The notes under the pieces: model-generated
Database searches by the model: none
What the model saw: the letters and a program-made list of their open reading frames with translations, nothing else
What the model was told of the DNA's origin: nothing
Source of the DNA: an uncultured Bacteroidales bacterium
GTDB taxonomy: Bacteria; Bacteroidota; Bacteroidia; Bacteroidales; Bacteroidaceae
DNA: 59,123 bases
Assembly: GCA_902800925.1 (NCBI GenBank)
Contig: CADCGD010000037.1
Span: forward strand, 1-59,123
Reading direction: 5' to 3'
Position numbers and translations under genes: made by a program
Shown here: positions 8,633 through 17,120 of the stretch, one piece after another
Numbering within the stretch: the first letter of the stretch is position 1
Layout of the letters: each line of letters opens with the position of its first letter

Positions 8633-8641
8633 GCAAAGGTA
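8633..8641 (-). promoter_or_regulatory. -7 promoter element for the FadL-type gene
   Basis: Minus-strand TACCTTTGC followed by AG, about 30 bases before the ATG. A TTTG at 8658-8661 may be the upstream element, although the 16-base spacing is short. Confidence 0.7.
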
Positions 8642-8682
8642 CAAATTAATTTTCAAACAAACGAAAAAACAGCCAATTTTCT

Positions 8683-9849
8683 TCAAAATCTGACACCTAT
8701 TGAGGCGTTGACGTACCAATCGAGGAGGGTGCCCTTCACGCAGCCTTCCTTGAAATGAAAACGGCTGAATTGCCCGTAGGCATTAATAAAGAGCCAGTTC
8801 CACTGGTAGGTCAGCGACAGGCGGGTGTCGAAATTGAGCGCTATAGGACTATGACTATCAGTAACGGAGAGCGGCACCTCCTTTAGGCGGTAGTCACTCT
8901 CAATGAGTTCGTCTTCGTTGTAGAGGACATTGTTAATGGCCTGATCGCGGAGATTGGAATCGTAACGCCACGTTTTATGACGGTCATAGACAGTGAGCAT
9001 GGGCATAAACATGGCGTTGATGAGTAGCCCGCGGCAAGGTACAAGATTGTAGGCATAGCCTGCGCCGATGCTGAGCTGCCACTGCTTGATGCGTCCGATA
9101 TCGTCCATGAGCAGAATGAAGGCGGCATTCTCGTCGTTGGCGTAGTTGATGTGCGAATAGTAGTACATGGCACCCACCATGAACGACCCTGCGGAACGCT
9201 TTTGGATAACCGACTGGTCGTAGGCTGCAGCATAAGAGAAACGCTTGCCATTGAACATATAGTAGGCGTCGAGCATCAGTGTGCGTGTCTTAATGGGACT
9301 GGCCAGAGGGTTGCTTTCCGTGCCCGAGATGGTTTCCGTATTGTTGCCATAGGTGAAGATTCCCTTATAATACACCTCTGGATTGTCGCTACTGAAAGAA
9401 TGGATGCGTAGGTTGACACCATAGGAACCGCCCGTAGCACCAAAGGTGAGGAAGCTACCATCGTTGTCCCCGACATTCCAGGAGTAGCCGAGGCCATAGC
9501 CTCGATAGCCTGCCCACACGCCAGCATAGGTGGATGGTGTGGTTTTGATGGTGGGTTCCCACACCAGGTCGCTCGCGACCTCGCCGAAGATGGTGCTGCC
9601 GTCAATGGTCGATTTCATTTTCAGTTCTGACTGGCTGACATTGCCCTTCACGATGACCTGCCAGGGGCGCTTGGGCGCTACGATATAGTGAGGGTCGACA
9701 CCCTTTACGGCCAATGTATCGATCAGCCTACCCAGTCGGCTAAAAAAGCGCACAACACCCTTCGGCTCTTTGTTGGTTTGAGCCACTAGTGTGAGCGATA
9801 ATGCGAGGGTCAGTAGGGTGAGAATGAACAGACGTTTCATACGTGTCAT
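8683..9849 (-). CDS. DUF4421 family outer-membrane protein (paralogue)
   Basis: This 388-residue protein has a signal peptide (MKRLFILTLLTLALSLTLVAQ). It shares with the protein at 5950-7167 the block VDPHYIVAPKRPWQVIVKG, the YAGVWAGYRGYGLGYSWN strands, the FNGKRFSYAAAYDQSVIQKRSAGS motif and a barrel-type terminus (NASIGVRF). The common pattern RRYS/KRFS-AAAYxQSVIQxxSAGS makes them clear paralogues. The ATG at 9840 (MKRLF) is an equally likely start, because both lie downstream of the promoter at 9866-9874. Function is unknown; an outer-membrane location is inferred. Confidence 0.8.
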   Translation of the reverse strand: MTRMKRLFILTLLTLALSLTLVAQTNKEPKGVVRFFSRLGRLIDTLAVKGVDPHYIVAPKRPWQVIVKGNVSQSELKMKSTIDGSTIFGEVASDLVWEPTIKTTPSTYAGVWAGYRGYGLGYSWNVGDNDGSFLTFGATGGSYGVNLRIHSFSSDNPEVYYKGIFTYGNNTETISGTESNPLASPIKTRTLMLDAYYMFNGKRFSYAAAYDQSVIQKRSAGSFMVGAMYYYSHINYANDENAAFILLMDDIGRIKQWQLSIGAGYAYNLVPCRGLLINAMFMPMLTVYDRHKTWRYDSNLRDQAINNVLYNEDELIESDYRLKEVPLSVTDSHSPIALNFDTRLSLTYQWNWLFINAYGQFSRFHFKEGCVKGTLLDWYVNASIGVRF

Positions 9850-9865
9850 TTTTGCTTTTGCGGGT

Positions 9866-9874
9866 GCAAAAGTA
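9866..9874 (-). promoter_or_regulatory. -7 promoter element for the second DUF4421 gene
   Basis: Minus-strand TACTTTTGC (TAnnTTTG), 17 bases before the ATG at 9849. Confidence 0.7.
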
Positions 9875-9937
9875 CAATTTTTTCTGCAGAATACGACATT
9901 TCTACGGGTAAAGATGATAATTGTGACAAAAAATAGC

Positions 9938-9945
9938 TAATTTTG
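9938..9945 (+). promoter_or_regulatory. -7 promoter element for the first TPR histidine kinase
   Basis: TAATTTTG followed by CAG, 21 bases before the ATG at 9967. Confidence 0.7.
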
Positions 9946-9966
9946 CAGCAGATTATTTGATGGTTC

Positions 9967-12045
9967 ATGAAGTACCTTCACAAAATATATATTATCAGCA
10001 TGGTGCTGGCACTGATGGTAGTGGCTGGCTGCACCAATTGTCAGCGTTCGACGGGCGCTGAAGGCAATGCAGACGTTGATGGCTATAACAGTGCCGACTC
10101 GCTGGTGTCAGCACTGGGCGACGCGCGCGACTATCCACGCCTAATAATGGTGACAGACAGTTTGGAACATAAAGGTAAACTGCCATTGGTAAGGGCAATC
10201 TTCTATCGCACCATTGCCTATAATCTGATGGGTCAGCAGCGTAAGTCGCTCAGCCAGTATTACCTGTTGACCAACATGGACGTTAAGAAACTGAAGGTTA
10301 GGGCTGATATTGAATGCTACATCTATTCTTATAAAGACTATGTGCGACTGCTCTGTGATATGCGGCGCTACGATAGAGCCCTGCGGGAGGCCTATAATGC
10401 AGACCGAAAATTAAGGGCTGCAGGTCAAGGGTCGTTTGTCGACCATCATGATATTGCGCAGATTATCGGTGAGAGTCAGCTCTGCTTGGGGCAAGATGCT
10501 GAGGCAGAGAAGAGTTTCCAGAAATCGCTGCAGAGCATCAAGGCGCGACTGGCAACCCATCATGGTTCACTCGACCTCCGCGAGTGCCAGAAGACAATGA
10601 ATGCAATTGCTACTGTCTATATGCGTCGTCGGATGGTTGACAAGGCTACTCCTTGGATAGCCAGAGAGGATTCCTTGTATGCTGAAGCACAGAAAATCCC
10701 TTATCCCGACTCCGTCTATCTTGACGAGATGAAGGCTGAGATAACCTATTGTCGTGCGATGTGGGCCTATGCACAAGGGCATTCTGCTGATGCAGAGAAA
10801 GCTTTTGCTGAGTATCTATCGACACAAACAGCTAAGCAATTGGGGAGTATTATCAATAGTTGCCGATACCTGATGGCTACAGGTCGTTATGAGGAGGCTA
10901 CACGCAATATGACACAATTGGATGCCTTTATGGGTGAGAACGGTTACCAGCCCGATTTAGAGAATATCGGTCGCTTTATGATACCCAAATTCCAAGTCAA
11001 CTTATTGGCTGGTCATCGAGACTCTGCCTTGCATGTGGCTAACCAGATAGCTGCAGCTTACGAAGACGCCTTGTCGAGTCAAAAGAAAATAGATGCAGAC
11101 CTGATTTCGACCATTTATGATACTGAGGGCAAGGAACGTCAGATAGCTGAACAACGTGCCAAGCTGTCACAACAGCGACTGATATGGACTGCTGTCGTCA
11201 TGTTCATCATCTTGGTATTCTTCCATGTCTATGCTGTCCAACGAAAGAAGGCCTATCGCAAACTAGATGCAAAGAACCGTGAGTTGGATGCAACCAATCG
11301 CGAACTGCTATTGGCTAATGAACGTGCTGAGGAGTCGTCACGTATGAAGACACAGTTCATTCAGCAGATATCCCACGAGGTGCGCACCCCGTTGAATGTA
11401 CTGTCGGGATTCAGTCAGGTGTTGGCTACTCCTGATATGAAGCTTGGTAGTGACCAGTTGCAGGACATCAGTAAGAAGATTGTTGAGAACAACGAGCGCA
11501 TTACCCATCTGGTGGATAAGATGCTGGATTTGAGCATGATCAACAGCAATGCAGACATCGAGTGTCTGGATACCGTAACTCCTGCCGAGATAGTTAGGGA
11601 GGCTGTTGAACAGAGTGGCATCAAGAAGGCACGCCACCTTGATTTCCAGTTACAGGTGTCGCCAGAGGCTGAGGACTGTGTGTTCAAGACTAATAGGAAA
11701 TCTGCTGTCAAGGCATTGGTCCTGCTGCTTGATAATGCCATCAAGTTCACCCATCCCGTGGCATTCCAGCGTCGTCATGTTAGGCTCCAGAAGGCACATG
11801 CTACCTTGAGCGTCAGTGCTAGTCAGCAACAGGTCATCTTTGTCATAGAGGATACCGGCATAGGCATTCCTCCTGAGCAAGCCGAGAATATCTTTAATGA
11901 GTTCGTACAGTTGGACGAATATTCTGATGGTACAGGCATAGGTCTTTCTATTGCCCGCTCGTTTGCCCGGCACATGAATGGTGATGTCATCCTCGACACC
12001 TCCTATGCTGGTGGCTCCCGTTTCGTTATGACATTGGGGTTGTAA
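9967..12045 (+). CDS. TPR-containing lipoprotein-type sensor histidine kinase
   Basis: This 692-residue membrane sensor kinase opens with a lipobox-like signal (ALMVVAGC). An all-helical, TPR-like sensor region covers about residues 30-385. One membrane helix follows (RLIWTAVVMFIILVFFHVYA, about 404-423), then a short coiled coil, and the kinase core. The phosphoacceptor is His470 in QISHEVRTPLN. The ATPase domain has the N box DNAIKF, G1 box DTGIGI and G2 box GTGIGLSIAR. There is no receiver or DNA-binding domain, so it is not a hybrid kinase. No response regulator is nearby. It resembles the kinases at 36515-38503 and 44045-45856, closest to the former. The signal it senses is unknown. Confidence 0.88.
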   Translation: MKYLHKIYIISMVLALMVVAGCTNCQRSTGAEGNADVDGYNSADSLVSALGDARDYPRLIMVTDSLEHKGKLPLVRAIFYRTIAYNLMGQQRKSLSQYYLLTNMDVKKLKVRADIECYIYSYKDYVRLLCDMRRYDRALREAYNADRKLRAAGQGSFVDHHDIAQIIGESQLCLGQDAEAEKSFQKSLQSIKARLATHHGSLDLRECQKTMNAIATVYMRRRMVDKATPWIAREDSLYAEAQKIPYPDSVYLDEMKAEITYCRAMWAYAQGHSADAEKAFAEYLSTQTAKQLGSIINSCRYLMATGRYEEATRNMTQLDAFMGENGYQPDLENIGRFMIPKFQVNLLAGHRDSALHVANQIAAAYEDALSSQKKIDADLISTIYDTEGKERQIAEQRAKLSQQRLIWTAVVMFIILVFFHVYAVQRKKAYRKLDAKNRELDATNRELLLANERAEESSRMKTQFIQQISHEVRTPLNVLSGFSQVLATPDMKLGSDQLQDISKKIVENNERITHLVDKMLDLSMINSNADIECLDTVTPAEIVREAVEQSGIKKARHLDFQLQVSPEAEDCVFKTNRKSAVKALVLLLDNAIKFTHPVAFQRRHVRLQKAHATLSVSASQQQVIFVIEDTGIGIPPEQAENIFNEFVQLDEYSDGTGIGLSIARSFARHMNGDVILDTSYAGGSRFVMTLGL

Positions 12046-12047
12046 TC

Positions 12048-12081
12048 TGTCTTCAAATTGATTTAAGACATTATTTTTATA
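12048..12081 (+). terminator. Possible weak terminator after the histidine kinase
   Basis: A 6-bp stem (TGTCTT with AAGACA) and an 11-base loop are followed by TTATTTTTAT, starting just after the stop codon. The stem is short, so this is tentative. Confidence 0.35.
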
Positions 12082-12131
12082 ATAAGGTGAAAATTTTGCA
12101 GTAAAGGTTGTGTTGTATGCTGATTTTTTTG

Positions 12132-12139
12132 TAATTTTG
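12132..12139 (+). promoter_or_regulatory. -7 promoter element for the purH(N)-mreBCD-mrdA-rodA unit
   Basis: TAATTTTG followed by CAG. The in-frame ATG at 12110 lies upstream of it, which supports the start at 12176 (MADTKK). No further TAnnTTTG motif was noticed before 18691, so the downstream cell-shape genes probably depend on it. Confidence 0.7.
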
Positions 12140-12175
12140 CAGCCCGAATTCGAATATAACGTTATATTATTTTTT

Positions 12176-12769
12176 ATGGCAGACACAAAGAAAATTAAGA
12201 CTGCGCTCATCTCTGTATTCCATAAGGATGGGTTGGAAGAGTTGTTGAAGAAGTTGAATGATGAGGGTGTAAAGTTCTTGTCGACAGGCGGTACGCAGAC
12301 TTTCATCGAGTCGCTGGGTTACGAGTGTCAGAAGGTAGAGGACGTGACGACATATCCTTCTATCCTTGGTGGTCGTGTGAAGACCCTGCATCCGAAGGTG
12401 TTTGGAGGTATTCTGGCTCGTCGCGACAATGAAGGTGACCGCCAGCAGATGGCTCAGTACGATATTCCTGAGATTGACTTGGTTATCGTTGACCTGTACC
12501 CCTTCGAACAGACTGTTGCCAGCGGTGCCAGTGAGGAAGATATCATCGAGAAGATTGATATCGGCGGTATCTCACTGATTCGTGCCGGTGCCAAGAACTT
12601 TAACGATGTCGTCATTGTGCCCTCAAAGGCTGAGTATAGCGTTTTGCTTGATATCTTGAACAAGCAGGGCGCAGAGACCACGAAGGCCCAGCGCCGCATG
12701 TTCGCAACTCGTGCCTTCGGTGTTAGCAGCCATTACGACACTGCTATCCATGCTTGGTTTGAAAAGTAG
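12176..12769 (+). CDS. purH: IMP cyclohydrolase (stand-alone N-terminal domain of PurH)
   Basis: This 197-residue protein corresponds to the first domain of the bifunctional PurH, the MGS-like fold that closes FAICAR to IMP. Typical blocks are TALISVFHKDGLEELLKKL, FLSTGGTQTFIES, VEDVTTYPSILGGRVKTLHPKV, VDLYPFEQTV and DIGGISLIRAGAKN. It ends with SSHYDTAIHAWFEK, where a full-length PurH would continue into the AICAR transformylase domain; a normal stop codon and a 38-base spacer to mreB come instead. The transformylase is encoded separately at 55546-56733. PurH next to mreB is, as I recall, a common Bacteroidales arrangement, which suggests the second domain was lost here. Confidence 0.92.
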   Translation: MADTKKIKTALISVFHKDGLEELLKKLNDEGVKFLSTGGTQTFIESLGYECQKVEDVTTYPSILGGRVKTLHPKVFGGILARRDNEGDRQQMAQYDIPEIDLVIVDLYPFEQTVASGASEEDIIEKIDIGGISLIRAGAKNFNDVVIVPSKAEYSVLLDILNKQGAETTKAQRRMFATRAFGVSSHYDTAIHAWFEK

Positions 12770-12807
12770 AAGTTAAGAAGATATAGAAGTTAAAGTAGTT
12801 AAGAAGA

Positions 12808-13797
12808 ATGGGATTTTTTAGTTTTGTCCAAGAGATAGCTATGGACCTTGGAACGGCTAACACAATTATTATCAGTGATGATAAGATTGTGGTTGACGAG
12901 CCGTCAGTAGTAGCCCTCGACCGCCATACCGACAAGATGATTGCCGTAGGTTCGCGGGCTAAGATGATGTATGAAAAGACACATGACAACATTCGTACCG
13001 TTCGCCCTTTGCGTGATGGTGTGATTGCTGATTTCTCTGCCTGTGAGCAGATGATGCGTGGTCTCATTAAGATGGTTCACACAGGTAGCCGTTTGTTTTC
13101 GCCCTCACTACGTATGGTGATTGGCGTGCCCTCAGGTTCTACTGAGGTGGAGTTGCGTGCCGTACGTGATAGTGCGGAGCATGCCGACGGCCGTGACGTA
13201 TATCTGATTTTCGAACCGATGGCTGCAGCTATTGGTATCGGTATTGACGTGGAGGCTCCTGAGGGTAACATGATTGTTGATATCGGTGGTGGTTCTACCG
13301 AGATTGCCGTTATCTCGTTGGGTGGTATCGTTAGCAACAATTCTATCCGTACCGCTGGTGACGACCTTACAGCTGATATCCAGGAATATATGTCTCGTCA
13401 GCACAACGTGAAGGTTTCTGAGCGTATGGCCGAGCGTATCAAGATTGCTGTAGGTTCTGCACTGACCGACCTGGGCGATGAGGCTCCTGAGGATTATGTC
13501 GTTCACGGTCCTAACCGTATCACAGCGCTGCCTATGGAGGTACCCGTATGCTATCAGGAGATTGCCCACTGTCTCGACAAGACCGTTGCCAAGATTGAGA
13601 ATGCTGTGCTCTCTGCTTTGGAGAATACTCCTCCTGAGCTGTATGCCGACATCGTGAAGAACGGTATCTGGTTGGCTGGCGGTGGTGCTCTGCTGCGTGG
13701 CTTGGATCGTCGTCTGGAGGCAAAGATCAATATTCCTTTCCATATCGCAGCGATAGTGGTTTGGGCTATTAGCCAACAGCTAACAGCTATAGTATGA
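12808..13797 (+). CDS. mreB: Rod shape-determining protein MreB with an aberrant C-terminus
   Basis: This is the bacterial actin that forms membrane-associated filaments guiding lateral wall synthesis. The actin-fold motifs are seen in order: phosphate-1 DLGTANT (13-19), VIGVPSG, EPMAAAIG, phosphate-2 DIGGGSTEIAVIS and the adenosine motif IWLAGGGALLRGL. The normal ending after NIPFHIA would be a segment like AEDPLxxVAxGTGxAL, the connect-2 helix. Here it is absent and replaced by 15 unrelated residues, AIVVWAISQQLTAIV. The last of those codons fall in a heptad array (13764-13791). The stop overlaps the mreC start as ATGA. There is no room for the missing helix in another frame, so a simple frameshift does not explain it. 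It may be a real deletion or an assembly error; whether the protein works is uncertain. Confidence 0.93.
   Translation: MGFFSFVQEIAMDLGTANTIIISDDKIVVDEPSVVALDRHTDKMIAVGSRAKMMYEKTHDNIRTVRPLRDGVIADFSACEQMMRGLIKMVHTGSRLFSPSLRMVIGVPSGSTEVELRAVRDSAEHADGRDVYLIFEPMAAAIGIGIDVEAPEGNMIVDIGGGSTEIAVISLGGIVSNNSIRTAGDDLTADIQEYMSRQHNVKVSERMAERIKIAVGSALTDLGDEAPEDYVVHGPNRITALPMEVPVCYQEIAHCLDKTVAKIENAVLSALENTPPELYADIVKNGIWLAGGGALLRGLDRRLEAKINIPFHIAAIVVWAISQQLTAIV
13764..13791 (+). repeat. Heptad array forming the mreB 3' end
   Basis: Four 7-base units, GGCTATT, AGCCAAC, AGCTAAC and AGCTATA, run directly up to the mreC start. They encode the last part of the abnormal MreB tail. Confidence 0.6.
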
Positions 13798-14663
13798 AGA
13801 ATCTTCTAGAGTTCCTCGGACGACACTACCACTGGCTGATCTTCGTATTTCTGGAGGCGGTGAGCCTAACGTTGCTGTTCAGCTATAACAGCTATCACAA
13901 CAGCGTATGGTTCTCGTCAGCGAATGCGGTGGCTGGCCGTTTCTATCAGTGGACATCAGCAGTGGAGTCGTATTTCTCATTGACGAAAGTGAATGAGGAC
14001 TTGACGCTTCGTAACTATTATCTGGAGCGTCAGGTCACTCAGTTGCGTCGTCTGTATGGAGAGGCTACTCAGAAGAATGATTCTAAAGAACAACAAGGTC
14101 TCGACTCGCTGAGTCGTTACCAACTCATTACTGCCAAGGTGGTGAGCAACGAGTTGGGCAAGCTAGATAACCTGATGACCATCGACAAGGGTAAGGACGA
14201 TGGTGTGGAAGTAGGTATGGGTGTAGCCTGTGGTCGTGGCGTGGTAGGTGTCACCTACTTGGTGTCCGACCATTATAGTGTTGTTATCCCTGTGTTGAAC
14301 AGTCATTCGTCGCGCATTAGCTGTGCCATCCGTGGCTATGGATACTTTGGTGTGCTTCGCTGGTATGGTGAGGATGCAGCCTACGCCTATGTCGAGGATA
14401 TTCCCCGTCATGCGCGTTTCAAGCGAGGCGACTGGGTGGAGACAAACGGATATTCGAGCATCTTCCCGCCAGGAGTACTCATCGGTCAGATCGTGGAGGT
14501 CTATAATGCCCGTGATGGCCTGTCGTATAAGTTGAAGGTGCGGTTGACGACAGACTTCGGCAACCTGCGCGATGTGGTGGTCATCAGTGACCGCTCTATT
14601 GCTGTGCGTATGCGTATGATGCAGGCTGCCCGCGACTCGCTGAAACTGAATGTACATGAATAA
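13794..14663 (+). CDS. mreC: Rod shape-determining protein MreC
   Basis: This 289-residue bitopic protein links cytoplasmic MreB filaments to the periplasmic wall synthases. One membrane helix (HYHWLIFVFLEAVSLTLLFS, about 11-30) is followed by a coiled-coil-like stretch (about 60-95). The periplasmic beta-barrel domain then begins near ITAKVVSNELGKLDNLMTIDKGKDDGVEVGMGV and includes VVGVTYLVSDHYSVVIPVLN and GVLIGQIVEVYN. Its ATG overlaps the mreB stop (ATGA), so translation is probably coupled. A six-unit heptad array separates it from mreD. Confidence 0.95.
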   Translation: MKNLLEFLGRHYHWLIFVFLEAVSLTLLFSYNSYHNSVWFSSANAVAGRFYQWTSAVESYFSLTKVNEDLTLRNYYLERQVTQLRRLYGEATQKNDSKEQQGLDSLSRYQLITAKVVSNELGKLDNLMTIDKGKDDGVEVGMGVACGRGVVGVTYLVSDHYSVVIPVLNSHSSRISCAIRGYGYFGVLRWYGEDAAYAYVEDIPRHARFKRGDWVETNGYSSIFPPGVLIGQIVEVYNARDGLSYKLKVRLTTDFGNLRDVVVISDRSIAVRMRMMQAARDSLKLNVHE

Positions 14664-14677
14664 ACGGGCAGAGCCCT

Positions 14678-14719
14678 AGTGAAAAGTGAATAGTGAAAAG
14701 TGAATAGTGAATAGTGAAA
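14678..14719 (+). repeat. Six-unit heptad array between mreC and mreD
   Basis: Six exact 7-base units of the AGTGAAA/AGTGAAT type fill 42 of the 66 bases between the mreC stop and the mreD start. It is the same family as the arrays at 5165-5275 and 31875-31902. Confidence 0.9.
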
Positions 14720-14729
14720 AGAGATAAGG

Positions 14730-15233
14730 ATGTCTGCTGATTTCTTTAAACGGCTAGGGTGGTTTGCGGTGTTTTTCCTGGCACAAGTGATTGTGTTTGG
14801 ACGTATCCATCTGCTGCATTATGCCACGCCGCTGTTCTATGTGTATTTTGTAGCGACGTTCCCACGAAATCAGGAGAAGTGGGCTGGGTTAGCATGGGGC
14901 TTTTCCTTGGGACTGGTCATCGATATTTTCTCGAATACGCCTGGACTGGCTGCAACATCGCTGACTATCATAGCTGCCATTCAACCATACTATCTGGAGC
15001 TCTATGTGCCGCGTGATTCTGCCGACAACCTGACTGCGTCGATAAAGACACTTGGTCCACTGAAGTATGCCTATTACATTGTACCGATGGTGTTACTTTA
15101 TTGTCTGCTGTTCTATACTCTGGAGATGTTTACCTTCTTCAATGGTCTCTATTGGCTGATGTGTGTAGCAGGCAGCAGTCTTTTAACGCTGGTGCTGATA
15201 TTCGCTTTCGAGATGGGTAAGGGTAATCGTTGA
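14730..15233 (+). CDS. mreD: Rod shape-determining protein MreD
   Basis: This 167-residue, very hydrophobic protein has about five membrane segments, among them LGWFAVFFLAQVIVFGRI and YIVPMVLLYCLLFYTLEMF. MreD is an inner-membrane component of the elongasome that works with MreC. Identification rests on size, topology, the FSLGLVIDIFSNTPGLAA motif and its place between mreC and mrdA. The mrdA start follows 19 bases after the stop. Confidence 0.93.
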   Translation: MSADFFKRLGWFAVFFLAQVIVFGRIHLLHYATPLFYVYFVATFPRNQEKWAGLAWGFSLGLVIDIFSNTPGLAATSLTIIAAIQPYYLELYVPRDSADNLTASIKTLGPLKYAYYIVPMVLLYCLLFYTLEMFTFFNGLYWLMCVAGSSLLTLVLIFAFEMGKGNR

Positions 15234-15252
15234 TACTGGAGGAGGGTGTACT

Positions 15253-17106
15253 ATGAAGGACTACTCGTTAGACTACAGGCACTATGTGATTGGTGGTGTG
15301 GCATTGCTCATTGTGGTGGTGTACATGATCCGTCTCTTCATGCTCCAGATTACGAGTGATGACTACAAGAGGAGTGCGGATTCGAATGCCTTCCTAAAGA
15401 AGATTGAGTACCCCTCGCGTGGTGGTATCTACGACCGTAACGGCAAGTTGCTGGTGTACAACCAGCCTGCCTATGACATCATGGTAGTGATGAATGAAGC
15501 GAAGGATCACCTGGATACTCTTGATTTTTGTGAAGCACTGAACATCTCGCGTGAGGACTTTGACCACCGCATGGAGACCATCAAGGACGGTTCGAAGAAT
15601 CCGGGGTATTCTCGCTTTACGGAACAGTTGTTCATGAGTCAGCTGTCAGAGGCAGACTTCAGTGTCTTCCAAGAGAAGATGTTCCGCTTCCCTGGCTTCT
15701 ATATCCAGCGCCGTAGTATCCGACAGTACCGCTATCCTTTTGCTGCGCATGTGCTGGGCGATGTGGCTGAGGTGTCACCTGCGGATATTGAGGAGGACGA
15801 CTACTATCAGCCAGGCGACTATATTGGTAAGTTGGGCGTGGAGCGTAGCTATGAGAAGCAGCTGCGTGGTGAGAAGGGTATGCAGATTCTGTTGCGTGAC
15901 GCTCATGGCCGAGTGCAGGGCCGTTACCAGAACGGTCGTTTTGACCGTCGTGCGGTGGCGGGCAAGAACTTAACGCTGGGACTGGATGCTGACTTGCAGG
16001 CTCTGGGTGAACGGTTGATGGAAGGAAAGATAGGCTCTATCGTTGCCATCGAGCCGAAGACGGGTGAGGTGCTGTGTATGGTGTCGTCACCTAGCTACGA
16101 CCCTCGCATGATGGTGGGTCGACAGCGCTCGAAGAGTCACCGCCTGCTCAGCCAGAACGTGTGGAAGCCGCTGTTGAACCGCAGTATCATGGGACAGTAC
16201 CCGCCTGGTTCTACGTTTAAGACCACACAGGGGCTGACGTTCATGACGGAGGGTATCGTGCATCCTACGCAGACGGCCTATCCCTGTGGACATGGCTTCA
16301 ACTACAAAGGATTGCATGTGGGCTGTCACGGCCATGCTTCGCCACTAGCGCTGATTCCTGCCTTGTCGACATCGTGTAACGGCTACTTCTGCTGGGGTCT
16401 CTACTATATGATTGGTGCCAAGAACAAGTATGGCAGTGTGCAGAATGCCATGAATACGTGGCGCGACTATATGGTCAGCATGGGCTTTGGCTATAAGCTG
16501 GGCATCGACCTGCCTGGTGAGAAGCGTGGCCTCATTCCCAATGCGGAGTTCTATGACAAGGCGTACAAGGGCTCGTGGAACGGTCTGACGATCATCTCTA
16601 TTGCCATCGGTCAGGGTGAGGTCAACGCCACTCCGCTACAGATAGCAAACCTTGGCGCGACTATCGCTAACCGTGGCTGGTTTATCACACCGCACGTGGT
16701 GAAACGTATTCAGGGGGAGGTGATTGATTCGACGTACAGAGCACGTCGTCACACTATGGCGTCGAAGAATGCCTACGACTATGTTGTGCAGGGTATGCGT
16801 GCCTCGGCTACTGGTGGCACGTGTCATGAACTGGCGAAGTATGATTTCATGGCTTGTGGTAAGACGGGTACGGCGCAGAACCGTGGCCATGACCACTCTG
16901 TATTCATGGGTTTCGCTCCCATGGATAAGCCGAAGATTGCCGTTGCCGTCTATGTGGAGAATGGTGGATGGGGTGCCACCTATGGTGTACCTATCGGCGG
17001 ACTCATCATGGAACAGTATATCAATGGAAAACTCTCTGAGGCTTCCAAGAGGAAAGCGGAGGAGTTCCAGAACAGACATATCTCGTATGGTAGTACGAGC
17101 AGGTAA
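15253..17106 (+). CDS. mrdA: Penicillin-binding protein 2 (elongasome transpeptidase)
   Basis: This 617-residue class B penicillin-binding protein cross-links peptidoglycan during side-wall growth. One N-terminal anchor (YVIGGVALLIVVVYMIRLFML) is followed by a pedestal domain with SRGGIYDRNGKLLVYNQPAY, and then the transpeptidase domain. Active-site motifs are intact: SxxK at Ser320 (GSTFK), SxN at 374-376 (SCN) and KTG at 537 (KTGTAQN). It sits between mreD and rodA, its glycosyltransferase partner, 14 bases upstream of rodA. Confidence 0.96.
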   Translation: MKDYSLDYRHYVIGGVALLIVVVYMIRLFMLQITSDDYKRSADSNAFLKKIEYPSRGGIYDRNGKLLVYNQPAYDIMVVMNEAKDHLDTLDFCEALNISREDFDHRMETIKDGSKNPGYSRFTEQLFMSQLSEADFSVFQEKMFRFPGFYIQRRSIRQYRYPFAAHVLGDVAEVSPADIEEDDYYQPGDYIGKLGVERSYEKQLRGEKGMQILLRDAHGRVQGRYQNGRFDRRAVAGKNLTLGLDADLQALGERLMEGKIGSIVAIEPKTGEVLCMVSSPSYDPRMMVGRQRSKSHRLLSQNVWKPLLNRSIMGQYPPGSTFKTTQGLTFMTEGIVHPTQTAYPCGHGFNYKGLHVGCHGHASPLALIPALSTSCNGYFCWGLYYMIGAKNKYGSVQNAMNTWRDYMVSMGFGYKLGIDLPGEKRGLIPNAEFYDKAYKGSWNGLTIISIAIGQGEVNATPLQIANLGATIANRGWFITPHVVKRIQGEVIDSTYRARRHTMASKNAYDYVVQGMRASATGGTCHELAKYDFMACGKTGTAQNRGHDHSVFMGFAPMDKPKIAVAVYVENGGWGATYGVPIGGLIMEQYINGKLSEASKRKAEEFQNRHISYGSTSR

Positions 17107-17120
17107 GAAATCTAGATAGC

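Noticed and set aside
9967-12045. Hybrid two-component system
   Set aside because: The chain ends directly after the ATPase domain; no receiver or AraC-type output domain is present.
12176-12769. purH frameshift pseudogene
   Set aside because: The IMP cyclohydrolase domain ends at its natural boundary and no transformylase sequence follows in any frame before mreB.
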